Origin: Fusobacterium necrophorum subsp. necrophorum
GTDB lineage: Bacteria > Fusobacteriota > Fusobacteriia > Fusobacteriales > Fusobacteriaceae
Assembly (NCBI RefSeq): GCF_004006635.1
Contig: NZ_CP034842.1
Location: forward strand, 434,001-498,000
Length of the DNA: 64,000 bases
Direction: 5' to 3'
Below are positions 45,484-53,186 of the stretch, piece after piece. The notes below the pieces were generated by a model. The model had not been told where the DNA came from and ran no database searches. It was given only the letters and a program-made list of their open reading frames with translations. Numbering within the stretch: the first letter of the stretch is position 1; every line of letters starts with the position of its first letter. A program made the translations under genes and the position numbers.

Positions 45484-46725
45484 ATGAAGATAAAAAAAAT
45501 AGAAATAAAAAAACTTAAAGGAATCAAAAATCTTTCTCTTTCTTTTGAAAATGAAGGAAAACCTTTGGATATTATTGTATTAGCCGGTTCGAATGGAACA
45601 GGAAAAACAACGATTTTAGAAGTTATAAAAAATATTTTTGTTGGAGATTACTCAGATTATGGGAATGAAAATTTCCCAGTAAGAATGGAAATATTCTTTG
45701 AGAGTTTAGAAGAGGTAGCTATTTCTAAATCCAAAATGTCTTCTAAGGAAACCAATATAAAACAATGGAAAATACTTAATGCTTTCAGAAACTATTCGTC
45801 ACTAAAAGAGGAGTTAGAGCAAGAATTTTTTGACTATCAATTAGCAAAGAATCTGAAGATTTTACCTAAGATAATTTATTTGCCTACCAGAACAAACTTT
45901 CAAAATGTAAATACAAAAACGACTGCATTAAAAGCTAGCAATCATTTTGTCAATATTGTAGATAATGAAATATTTAAAGACATTCCTTCTTATATTGCGA
46001 CTAGAGTTTACTATGTTGCAAATACACAAGAGAATTTAACTTTAAAAGAGGCTAAGGAAAAAGTAGCAGAGGAAATTAATAGTGTATTTAAAATTTTAGA
46101 TTTGGATATTAAATTTATAGGTTTGTCTAAAGATGAAGAAAGCAATCCTATTTTTTCAAATTCTGCTGGGGAAGAGTTTGATATTAACGAACTTTCTTCT
46201 GGAGAAAAACAACTTTTTTTAAGGACTCTATCCATACAGATGTTAAATCCTAAAAATTCGATTATTTTAATAGATGAGCCGGAAGTATCTTTACATCCGG
46301 AATGGCAGCAAAAAATTATAGAAGTATATAGAAAAATTGGAAGTAACAATCAAATCATTGTTGCCACACATTCTCCACATATTTTAGGAAGTGTCAGAAA
46401 GGAGAATATATTTGTTCTAGTAAAAGATACAGAAGGGAATATCACAGTCAAAACGGGAGAAGAACTGTATGCTTCCTATGGACAACCTACTGATAAAATA
46501 CTTGAAGGTATCATGAATTTATCTTCTGCCAGAGTTCCTGAGGTTGCGAGTAAATTAGAAAATCTCAGGCAACTTGTAGATAACAATAAATATAATACTG
46601 AAGAATTTAAGGAGAAATCCGAAGAGCTTCACGAAATCCTTGGAGAAAAGGATATTGATTTAATGCTCATTGACATGGATGTGGAATTAAAACAAAAGGA
46701 GAATTTAAATGCTCAAAGTGAATAA
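45484..46725 (+). CDS. ptuA: Septu defence ATPase PtuA (RloA/OLD-like)
   Basis: 413-residue SMC/ABC-like ATPase: Walker A AGSNGTGKTT (34-43), signature ELSSGEKQLF (about 235-245), Walker B IILIDEPEVSLHP (about 258-270) and the H-loop VATHSPHIL (about 294). The middle insert is long and variable. Together with the downstream HNH gene this is the two-gene Septu anti-phage system, in which PtuA senses infection and PtuB cuts nucleic acid. It overlaps ptuB by 17 nt. No reverse transcriptase is nearby, so this is not the retron variant that uses the same effectors. Confidence 0.85.
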   Translation: MKIKKIEIKKLKGIKNLSLSFENEGKPLDIIVLAGSNGTGKTTILEVIKNIFVGDYSDYGNENFPVRMEIFFESLEEVAISKSKMSSKETNIKQWKILNAFRNYSSLKEELEQEFFDYQLAKNLKILPKIIYLPTRTNFQNVNTKTTALKASNHFVNIVDNEIFKDIPSYIATRVYYVANTQENLTLKEAKEKVAEEINSVFKILDLDIKFIGLSKDEESNPIFSNSAGEEFDINELSSGEKQLFLRTLSIQMLNPKNSIILIDEPEVSLHPEWQQKIIEVYRKIGSNNQIIVATHSPHILGSVRKENIFVLVKDTEGNITVKTGEELYASYGQPTDKILEGIMNLSSARVPEVASKLENLRQLVDNNKYNTEEFKEKSEELHEILGEKDIDLMLIDMDVELKQKENLNAQSE

Positions 46726-47278
46726 AAGAAAAGAGCCACTAGAATTTAAGGAGTATAAAAAAAAGAAAAAACCTATAAATTGGGAGGGATATGACAATAA
46801 AATAAAAGAAAATCTAAAAAAATCTCTGTTAAAAGAGCAAGAAGGAAATTGTTGCCCATACTGTGAAGTCAAGATTCATTTAGAGAGAAGTCATATAGAA
46901 CACATTAAGCCAAAAGACAAATTTCCGAAATTTCTACATGAGTATGATAATATGATTGCCTGCTGTGTTAGCAATAAAAATTGTGGTGCGACAAAGGCAA
47001 ATCAATGGGATAATTTATTTATAAATCCTGTTTTGGATAATCCGGAGGAGTATTTTAAATATGATATTAAAACTGGGAGAATACTTCCTATAGACGAAGT
47101 AGGATATAAATTTGACAGAGCAGAAACTACGATAAGATTTCTAAATTTGAATGAAAAAAATTTATGTGACAAAAGAAAAGTGTATATCCTTAAATTTAGA
47201 GATACTCAAAAAGAATATAGGAAATTTTTTCAAGAATTCCCTTCTTTAAAAAGATATTTGCAAAATGTTCTGACATAA
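46709..47278 (+). CDS. ptuB: Septu HNH nuclease PtuB
   Basis: 189 residues of the TIGR02646-type HNH family. A highly basic N-terminus is followed by the zinc/HNH core: CCPYCEVKI (Cys49, Cys52), RSHIEHIKPKD (His62, His65), YDNMIACC (Asp80-Asn81) and NCGATKAN (Cys92). These match the HNH nuclease partner of PtuA in Septu and in retron Ec78-type systems. The end of ptuA overlaps its start, with AAGGAG upstream. Terminated by a strong bidirectional hairpin. Confidence 0.85.
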   Translation: MLKVNKRKEPLEFKEYKKKKKPINWEGYDNKIKENLKKSLLKEQEGNCCPYCEVKIHLERSHIEHIKPKDKFPKFLHEYDNMIACCVSNKNCGATKANQWDNLFINPVLDNPEEYFKYDIKTGRILPIDEVGYKFDRAETTIRFLNLNEKNLCDKRKVYILKFRDTQKEYRKFFQEFPSLKRYLQNVLT

Positions 47279-47288
47279 AAGAAAGAGT

Positions 47289-47322
47289 AAAAGCTGGATT
47301 GATTAGGAATCCAGCTTTTTTT
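47289..47322. terminator. Bidirectional terminator between ptuB and the YheO-type regulator
   Basis: AAAAGCTGGATT (47289-47300) and AATCCAGCTTTT (47308-47319) form a perfect 12-bp stem with a seven-nt loop and T runs. The regulator's stop codon lies within the loop. Confidence 0.92.
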
Positions 47323-48004
47323 TCGAACAGGAAGCGACATAACGATATATTGTGGTAACGGAACAATTTAGTTTTTTTGCCAAGAAAGGAATGGAAGATT
47401 TTAATTTAAAAAAATCCTGTTCATACAGTTTTTGTATGACTTTTTCTTTTTCCTGTTTACTCAGGCGATGTAGAGGTAAATTCAGTTCCGACTTGATTTC
47501 CTGAAAAATTTTTTCCATTAAGGAGTCAATTGTGTTTACGGACGTATCTGTGATTTTTTCATGCTCTCTGTCCTGAGAGAGAAGATTATAGGAAACATCG
47601 GATAGGAAATTTTGTAAGAAAATATCGGGATGAATAATTCGTAACAACTGATTTGTCAAGTCATTAAATTGGGTATCATCGAAATTGATACAAAGCATAC
47701 CGACCACTTTTCCGTTATCTTTGATAAATAGAGTCGAGGAACGAAGTTTTTTAGAATTTTTTAAAATGACAATCTCATTTAAGACCAAGTCCTCTTTTTC
47801 ATATACTTTTTCTTTTAACAAACTCCGTGTTTTTTCAGAAATAGGGCTTCCCATAATCCGATTGCTGATTTCTCCGTTGGCAATGGAAAGCATTTTTATT
47901 TCCTCTCCCTTGATTTCGTGCAGAACAATCTCGTAACAGGGTCCTAAGACCTTTCCTAAAAAGGATACTAACATTTCATATTGTTGACGTATTTCTTTTT
48001 TCAT
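47303..48004 (-). CDS. YheO-family transcriptional regulator (PAS-like plus HTH)
   Basis: I choose the ATG at 48004, preceded by AAGGAG seven nt upstream, giving 233 residues; an in-frame ATG at 48106 has no site and overlaps the promoter. The N-terminal half is a YheO PAS-like sensor (LGPCYEIVLHEI...LCINFD), the C-terminal part an HTH domain (IPFLAKKLNCSVTTIYRYV, about 207-225). DauR-type members control D-amino-acid or amino-acid catabolism. It diverges from tnaA and probably regulates it and itself. Confidence 0.83.
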   Translation of the reverse strand: MKKEIRQQYEMLVSFLGKVLGPCYEIVLHEIKGEEIKMLSIANGEISNRIMGSPISEKTRSLLKEKVYEKEDLVLNEIVILKNSKKLRSSTLFIKDNGKVVGMLCINFDDTQFNDLTNQLLRIIHPDIFLQNFLSDVSYNLLSQDREHEKITDTSVNTIDSLMEKIFQEIKSELNLPLHRLSKQEKEKVIQKLYEQDFFKLKSSIPFLAKKLNCSVTTIYRYVASCSKKKLDS

Positions 48005-48069
48005 TGCTTCTCCTTGATTTTTTATCTCAGAAAAAAATTCTTTTTCCGGAGAAAAGACGATAAATTTTG

Positions 48070-48098
48070 TTGACAATATTTTATCATAGTGATAATAT
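48070..48098 (+). promoter_or_regulatory. Promoter of tnaA
   Basis: TTGACA (48070-48075), 17 bp, TAATAT (48093-48098) with TG one base upstream. Start expected near 48105, giving a leader of about 95 nt. Confidence 0.8.
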
Positions 48099-48106
48099 AT
48101 TATCAA
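48078..48106 (-). promoter_or_regulatory. Promoter of the YheO-type regulator
   Basis: On the minus strand TTGATA (48106-48101), 17 bp, TAAAAT (48083-48078). It lies almost exactly opposite the tnaA promoter, so the two cannot be occupied together. Confidence 0.72.
48081..48095. promoter_or_regulatory. Palindromic operator in the tnaA/regulator promoter overlap
   Basis: TTATCA-TAG-TGATAA is a perfect palindrome placed between both pairs of promoter boxes, with a further ATTATCA copy at 48099-48105. It is well positioned for the YheO-type regulator; binding is inferred. Confidence 0.6.
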
Positions 48107-48199
48107 TAGAAGATTATATACTATTTAAAAACATGCTGTCCGCTAGGCAATCATATTGACGACCGGGGTATCAAAAAAATTTCTTAGGAGGTTAAATGT

Positions 48200-49837
48200 A
48201 TGAAAGAGTATGTATTGAATGTCCCAACACCACGTTCCTTTTCTTATGTGAAACGTAATATCCCTGAAGTGACTGTAGAACAACGGGAAAGAGCCTTAAA
48301 AGCAACGCATTATAATGAATTTGCGTTTCCGGCAGGAATGTTGACAGTGGATATGCTATCGGATTCGGGAACAACTGCGATGACAGATCAACAATGGTCT
48401 GCTATGTTTCTGGGAGATGAAGCCTATGGAAGAAACAAAGGATACTATGTATTACTGGATGCAATGCGTGACTGTTTTGAAAGAGGAGATAAGCAAAAAC
48501 GAATTATCGACTTGGTCAGAACCGATTGTCAAGACATCGAAAAAATGATGAATGAAATGTATCTATGTGAATACGAGGGAGGTTTGTTTAATGGAGGAGC
48601 AGCCCAATTAGAAAGACCGAATGCCTTTTTAATGCCACAAGGTCGTGCAGCGGAGTCGATTCTGTTTGAAATTGTGAGAAAAATATTAGCAGTCCGTGCA
48701 CCCGGAAAAGTATTTACGATTCCTTCCAACGGACACTTTGATACGACGGAGGGAAATATCAAACAAATGGGTTCCGTGCCTCGTAATTTATACAATAAAG
48801 AATTGTTATATGAAGTTCCGGAAGGAGGAAGATATGAAAAAAATCCTTTCAAAGGGGACATGGATATTAAAAAATTGCAACAATTGATTGACACCGTTGG
48901 AGTGGAAAACATTCCGATGATTTATACAACTGTTACCAACAATACTATTTGTGGACAAGCCGTTTCTATGAAGAGTATTCGAGAAACAGCGGAGATTGCT
49001 CATAAATATGAAATCCCATTTATGTTGGATGCTGCACGTTGGGCAGAAAATTGCTATTTCATTAAGATGAATGAAGAAGGTTATGCTGATAAGTCCATTC
49101 CGGAAATTGCAAAGGAAATGTTCTCTTATTGCGATGGATTCACAGCTTCTTTGAAAAAAGACGGACATGCGAACATGGGTGGAATTTTGGCTTTTCGAGA
49201 TAAGGGATATTTCTGGAAGAAATTCTCCGACTTTCATGAAGACGGAAGTGTGAAGACAGATGTCGGGATTCTATTAAAAGTAAAACAAATTTCTTCCTAT
49301 GGAAATGATTCCTATGGAAGCATGTCAGGAAGAGATATTATGGCTCTTGCAGCTGGACTATATGAATGTTGTAACTTCAATTACTTACATGAAAGAGTGG
49401 AACAATGCAATTATTTGGCGGAAGGATTCTACAAAGCGGGAGTAAAAGGAGTGGTCATTCCGGCAGGAGGGCATGGAGTATACATCAATATGGACGAGTT
49501 TTTCGACGGAAAACGAGGACATGATACCTTTGCAGGGGAAGGATTCAGCTTAGAATTGATTCGACGTTATGGAATTCGAGTTTCCGAATTGGGAGATTAT
49601 TCTATGGAATATGATTTGAAAACTCCGGAACAACAGGAAGAAGTTGCCAATGTTGTGAGATTTGCAATCAATCGTAGTATGTATTCTCAAGAGCATTTGG
49701 ATTATGTCATTGCGGCAGTCAAAGCTCTCTATGAAGATAGAGAAAGTATCCCCAATATGAGAATCGTATCCGGGCATACCTTGCCAATGCGTCATTTCCA
49801 CGCATTTTTGGAACCATATCCTAATGAAGAAAAATAA
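48200..49837 (+). CDS. tnaA: Tryptophanase, long form
   Basis: PLP enzyme that splits L-tryptophan into indole, pyruvate and ammonia. 545 residues, about 70 more than the E. coli enzyme, as in other fusobacterial forms. The conserved fold-type I elements are QGRAAESILF, DAARWAENCYFI (PLP Asp/Arg) and TASLKKDGHANMGG, with the PLP lysine at about 319. RTYG/ISELG-type C-terminal residues and HTLPMRHFHAF close the active site. Tyrosine phenol-lyase is the closest alternative; length and the neighbouring transporter favour tryptophanase. TAGGAGG precedes the ATG. Confidence 0.9.
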   Translation: MKEYVLNVPTPRSFSYVKRNIPEVTVEQRERALKATHYNEFAFPAGMLTVDMLSDSGTTAMTDQQWSAMFLGDEAYGRNKGYYVLLDAMRDCFERGDKQKRIIDLVRTDCQDIEKMMNEMYLCEYEGGLFNGGAAQLERPNAFLMPQGRAAESILFEIVRKILAVRAPGKVFTIPSNGHFDTTEGNIKQMGSVPRNLYNKELLYEVPEGGRYEKNPFKGDMDIKKLQQLIDTVGVENIPMIYTTVTNNTICGQAVSMKSIRETAEIAHKYEIPFMLDAARWAENCYFIKMNEEGYADKSIPEIAKEMFSYCDGFTASLKKDGHANMGGILAFRDKGYFWKKFSDFHEDGSVKTDVGILLKVKQISSYGNDSYGSMSGRDIMALAAGLYECCNFNYLHERVEQCNYLAEGFYKAGVKGVVIPAGGHGVYINMDEFFDGKRGHDTFAGEGFSLELIRRYGIRVSELGDYSMEYDLKTPEQQEEVANVVRFAINRSMYSQEHLDYVIAAVKALYEDRESIPNMRIVSGHTLPMRHFHAFLEPYPNEEK

Positions 49838-49891
49838 TAAAAAAGCAAGCAAATAGAAAAGATTTAGAAATCAATGTTTCATCTGTAATGT

Positions 49892-49937
49892 ACTATCCTC
49901 TCGAAATCTCCAGCTATGATTTGAGAGGATAGTTTTT
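49892..49937 (+). terminator. Hairpin between tnaA and the NSS transporter
   Basis: ACTATCCTCTC (49892-49902) and GAGAGGATAGT (49923-49933) form a perfect 11-bp stem, followed by TTTTT. With a 20-nt loop and short T tract it may terminate only partly, lowering transporter expression relative to tnaA. Confidence 0.75.
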
Positions 49938-49976
49938 CAATCAGGCTTCATTTACTTTATTTCATGGAGGGACAAT

Positions 49977-51320
49977 ATGATGGAGAACAATACTTTAGAA
50001 AAGCGTGACGGGTTTCAAACAAAATGGGGGTTCATTTTGGCATGTATTGGTTCGGCAGTCGGAATGGGAAATATTTGGAGATTTCCAGTTTTGGTTTCTG
50101 CTTGGGGAGGAATGACTTTTTTAATTCCTTATGTTATCTTTGTCATTTTAATTGGAGCAACAGGAGTGATTGGAGAGTTTGCCTTAGGTCGTGCAGCAGA
50201 AGCCGGTCCTGTGGGAGCTTTCGGAATGTGTACTGCACTAAAAGGAAAACGTAAGTTAGGAGAACGTTTAGGAATTATTCCTATTTTAGGCTCTCTTGCC
50301 CTAGCTATCGGGTATTCTTGTGTCATGGGATGGATTTTTAAATATACATGGATGTCGATAGACGGTTCTATGTTTGCCATGCAGGGGAATATGGAAGTCA
50401 TTGGTTCCACTTTTGGAAAAACGGCCTCTGCAGGGGGAGCAAATATTTGGATTATCATTGCTCTGCTTGTCAGCTTTGCAATTATGTCTATGGGGATTGC
50501 GAGTGGAATTGAAAAAGCAAATAAATTTATGATGCCGATTTTGTTTTTCCTATTTGTGTTTTTAGGAATATATATTGCATTTCAACCCGGATCCCACGAC
50601 GGATATCAATATATTTTTACGGTGAACCCACAGGGGCTTGTGGATCCGAAACTTTGGATTTATGCTTTTGGACAAGCATTTTTTTCTCTTTCTGTAGCCG
50701 GAAACGGTTCCGTCATCTATGGTTCTTATTTAAGTAAAACGGAAGATATTCCAAGTTCAGCCAGAAATGTAGCTTTTTTTGATACTTTGGCAGCTTTATT
50801 GGCAGCCTTTGTCATCATACCTGCTATGGCTGTGGGAGGAGCAGAACTTTCTTCTGGCGGACCGGGATTGATGTTTATTTATCTTGTGAACATCATGAAT
50901 ACCATGGCGGGCGGAAGGATTATTGAAGTGATTTTTTATGTTTGCGTGTTGTTTGCCGGAGTCAGCTCCATAGTGAACTTATATGAAGCACCGGTGGCAT
51001 TTTTACAAGAAAAATTCAAGGCAAAGCGTGTGGTGGCAACCGCAATTATTCATATTGTCGGAGCGGTAGTTGCCATTTCGATTCAGGCGATTGTCGGAGG
51101 TTGGATGGATTTTGTATCCATTTATATTTGTCCGTTGGGAGCTTTACTGGCGGGAGTGATGTTCTTCTGGGTGGCAGGAAAAGACTTCGTGGAAGAAGCA
51201 GTAAATATGGGAGCTCAAAACAAGATAGGGACTTGGTTTTTCCCGACTGCTAAATATGCATATTGTTTCTTGGTATTGCTTGCCTTAGTAGCCGGAGCTT
51301 TTTTAGGAGGAATTGGATAG
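49977..51320 (+). CDS. Neurotransmitter:sodium symporter family transporter, likely tryptophan
   Basis: 447 residues with about 11 membrane helices. The first helix carries WGFILACIGSAVGMGNIWRFP, whose glycine break binds Na+ and substrate in LeuT-type carriers. The bacterial relatives MhsT and TnaT import hydrophobic or aromatic amino acids; a TnaT gene next to a tryptophanase gene is known from Symbiobacterium. The position 139 bp after tnaA therefore points to Na+-coupled tryptophan uptake (inference). TGGAGGG lies 5 nt before the ATG. Confidence 0.87.
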   Translation: MMENNTLEKRDGFQTKWGFILACIGSAVGMGNIWRFPVLVSAWGGMTFLIPYVIFVILIGATGVIGEFALGRAAEAGPVGAFGMCTALKGKRKLGERLGIIPILGSLALAIGYSCVMGWIFKYTWMSIDGSMFAMQGNMEVIGSTFGKTASAGGANIWIIIALLVSFAIMSMGIASGIEKANKFMMPILFFLFVFLGIYIAFQPGSHDGYQYIFTVNPQGLVDPKLWIYAFGQAFFSLSVAGNGSVIYGSYLSKTEDIPSSARNVAFFDTLAALLAAFVIIPAMAVGGAELSSGGPGLMFIYLVNIMNTMAGGRIIEVIFYVCVLFAGVSSIVNLYEAPVAFLQEKFKAKRVVATAIIHIVGAVVAISIQAIVGGWMDFVSIYICPLGALLAGVMFFWVAGKDFVEEAVNMGAQNKIGTWFFPTAKYAYCFLVLLALVAGAFLGGIG

Positions 51321-51333
51321 AAAAGGGGAAAAT

Positions 51334-51372
51334 AAAATGGAAGTTTGTGAAAGCGTCAAACTTCCATTTTTT
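51334..51372. terminator. Bidirectional terminator between the NSS gene and putP
   Basis: AAAATGGAAGTTTG (51334-51347) and CAAACTTCCATTTT (51357-51370), a perfect 14-bp stem with a nine-nt loop, serving two converging genes. Confidence 0.92.
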
Positions 51373-51382
51373 CTTTTCTCTA

Positions 51383-52801
51383 TCAGGCTTTTTTAAAGTA
51401 AGAATTGCTAAGCAGAATGATGGCAATGTTTACCATAAATCCCGGAAAAATTTCATAGAGTTGATTTCCCAGACCGGAATGTTTCCAAATGACAACAGTG
51501 ATAGCGGAAACAATCATTCCCGTCAGAACACTTTTCCAGTGGACTTCCCTCTTATAGAGAGTCATTAAAATCGCCGGACCAAAGACGGCTCCAAATCCCG
51601 CCCAAGCATAAGATACCAGAGAGAGTACCTTAGAGTTTGGGTTCAGGGATAAGATTCCTGCAAGGAAGAAAATAATCAAGATGGAAATTCTCCCTACCCA
51701 GATCAGTTCTCTATTGCTTGGCTCATATTTGATATATTTATAAAAATCTTCTGTTAGAGTATTGGCAGATACCAATAATTGAGAGGAGATTGTGGACATA
51801 ATGGCCGATAAAATGGCTGCAAATAAAATTCCTCCGATCCAAGGGTTAAACAATTTTGAAATCATATAGATAAAGATTTTTTCAGAATCGCCGTTTAGTT
51901 CCGCAATGTTAGGGAAGACGGCAATTCCTGTGATTCCTACCGCAATCGCCCCCACTAAGGAAATGACCACCCAAATCATAGCGATCAGTCTCGATTTCCA
52001 TAGTTCTTCGACTTTTTCAATGCTCATAAATCGAACCAGAATATGTGGTTGCCCAAAATATCCAAGGCCCCATGCCAAACCGGATAGTATAATAAAAATA
52101 TCAATATGTTCCGTTCTTGAAAAAATAGTAAGGGAAATGTCTCTTGCTTTCATGGCAAGTTGAATTCCGTCTATCCCTCCTCCATGAAAATAAGCTATGC
52201 TCGGAACAATGGTAATGGCAAAAAACATAAGAACTCCCTGAAAGAAATCTGTCCAACAACAGGCCAGATAGCCTCCTAAAAAAATGTAGACAATGATAGT
52301 TCCTCCGCCAATAAAAACTCCCCAAGTATAGTCAATTCCTAAAATGGTTTCAAAAAGCTTTCCGGCAGCAACCAAACCGGAAGAAGAGTAAACGGTAAAA
52401 AAGAATAAAATCGCAATCGCCGAAAATACTCGGATCATTCCTGTGCGATCCCCCAATCTTTTGGTTAAAAAAGTTGGCAGAGTTAGAGTTTCCGTTTCTT
52501 CTGTTTGCACCCTTAACTTTGGAGCTACCCATTTCCAGTTTGCATAGGTTCCCAATGCCAAACCGATGATGACCCAAATTTCACTGAAACCATTTAAAAA
52601 TACGGCTCCGGGAAGTCCCATAAGCAACCAACCGCTCATATCGCTGGCTTGTGCAGACATCGCTGTCACCCAATATCCAACGCCTCTTCCCCCTAAAACA
52701 TAGTCTTCATGTGTAGTTGTTTTGGTATAAAAGTACACGCCAATTCCCATTAGAAATAATAAGTAGATAATAAAAGTAATAAACGTTTCTATTCCCGCCA
52801 T
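51383..52801 (-). CDS. putP: Sodium/proline symporter
   Basis: SSS-family transporter. AAGGAG is correctly spaced for the ATG at 52801 (472 residues); an in-frame start at 52885 would have to read through the terminator region. About 13 membrane helices. PutP features: YVLGGRGVGYWVTAMSAQASDMSGWL in the first helices, FGQPHILVRFMS and SQLLVSANTLTEDFY. Other SSS substrates are possible, but the proline-rich leader peptide upstream independently points to proline. Regulated by the leader described below. Confidence 0.92.
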   Translation of the reverse strand: MAGIETFITFIIYLLFLMGIGVYFYTKTTTHEDYVLGGRGVGYWVTAMSAQASDMSGWLLMGLPGAVFLNGFSEIWVIIGLALGTYANWKWVAPKLRVQTEETETLTLPTFLTKRLGDRTGMIRVFSAIAILFFFTVYSSSGLVAAGKLFETILGIDYTWGVFIGGGTIIVYIFLGGYLACCWTDFFQGVLMFFAITIVPSIAYFHGGGIDGIQLAMKARDISLTIFSRTEHIDIFIILSGLAWGLGYFGQPHILVRFMSIEKVEELWKSRLIAMIWVVISLVGAIAVGITGIAVFPNIAELNGDSEKIFIYMISKLFNPWIGGILFAAILSAIMSTISSQLLVSANTLTEDFYKYIKYEPSNRELIWVGRISILIIFFLAGILSLNPNSKVLSLVSYAWAGFGAVFGPAILMTLYKREVHWKSVLTGMIVSAITVVIWKHSGLGNQLYEIFPGFMVNIAIILLSNSYFKKA

Positions 52802-52845
52802 TGTCATTCTCCTTTTGTTTTGTGATGTCTTTTCAGTGTCATATA

Positions 52846-52891
52846 AAATAAAAAAAACCATGTAGATACCATTTTGTATCGTCATGGTTTT
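52846..52891 (-). terminator. Leader terminator upstream of putP
   Basis: Read on the minus strand: AAAACCATG, two nt, GATAC, a six-nt loop, GTATC, two nt, CATGGTTTT, then a run of eight T. It stands 45 nt before the putP start and after a 180-nt leader, so it must be bypassed for putP to be made. Its first arm contains CGATACAAA (52881-52873), which can instead pair with the upstream segment at 52930-52938. Confidence 0.88.
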
Positions 52892-52994
52892 AAATGAGAT
52901 TGGATATCTTTCCTACTTCACTACCTCTTCGATACAAATCCATATTTCCAATGCAAACAGGATTTGTATCTACAGAACATAAATACAAATCCCT

Positions 52995-53042
52995 TCAGGG
53001 AACTATGGGGTATATCGGCAGTAAAATAGATGAATACAGCAT
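52995..53042 (-). CDS. Proline-containing leader peptide of putP
   Basis: Fifteen codons: MLYSSILLPIYPIVP then TGA. Prolines fall at positions 9, 12 and 15, two of them CCC, a codon that is scarce in this AT-rich genome. The last sense codon is CCC, directly before the stop, which recalls E. coli TnaC (ending Arg-Pro-stop), where termination is slow. AGAGGAG lies five nt before the ATG. Segment A of the attenuator starts two nt after the stop, so a paused ribosome would cover it. Confidence 0.75.
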   Translation of the reverse strand: MLYSSILLPIYPIVP

Positions 53043-53075
53043 ATCGTCTCCTCTGATTTATTTTAATATTTTTAT

Positions 53076-53104
53076 ATTATACTCGAAACAGGGAGGAATG
53101 TCAA
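53076..53104 (-). promoter_or_regulatory. Consensus promoter of the putP leader
   Basis: On the minus strand TTGACA (53104-53099), 17 bp, TATAAT (53081-53076): a perfect match in both boxes. Start expected near 53069. Such strength suits a gene whose control lies after initiation. Confidence 0.9.
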
Positions 53105-53114
53105 TAAAAAATAC

Positions 53115-53143
53115 TTGAAAAGAATTTGAAAATACAGTATGAT
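53115..53143 (+). promoter_or_regulatory. Promoter of mgtC-corA
   Basis: TTGAAA (53115-53120), 17 bp, TATGAT (53138-53143), back to back with the putP leader promoter (11 bp between the -35 boxes). Confidence 0.7.
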
Positions 53144-53186
53144 AAGAGTAGACTTTGATGAAAATTTTAAGATAGAGGGGAAATTT

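Larger units (their letters stand above)
52846..53069 (-). ncRNA. putP leader RNA: candidate proline-responsive attenuator
   Basis: From a consensus promoter the minus strand yields about 220 nt: a 15-codon leader ORF, then four alternating complementary segments and an intrinsic terminator. A (52993-52983) pairs with B (52970-52960) over 10 bp; B with C (52941-52931) over 11 bp; C with D (52881-52873) over 9 bp; D is also the first arm of the terminator. A:B plus C:D would block termination; B:C plus D:E would allow it. A further 14-bp helix (53030-53017 with 52925-52912, four G-U) joins the leader ORF to the segment after C. An independent sRNA such as 6S is the alternative. Confidence 0.75.

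Noticed and set aside
45484..47278. Retron of the Ec78 type
   Set aside because: The effectors match, but no reverse transcriptase gene lies on either side and the upstream spacer shows no convincing msr-msd structure.
48133..48159. TnaC-type leader peptide for tnaA
   Set aside because: The only short ORF in the leader has no Trp codon and no ribosome site.
52846..53069. 6S RNA or a known metabolite riboswitch at the putP leader
   Set aside because: Length and rod-like pairing would allow 6S RNA, but the leader ORF with a good ribosome site, the alternating complementary segments and the position 45 nt before putP fit an attenuator better. I see no core of a known riboswitch class. The sRNA alternative is kept in the feature text.
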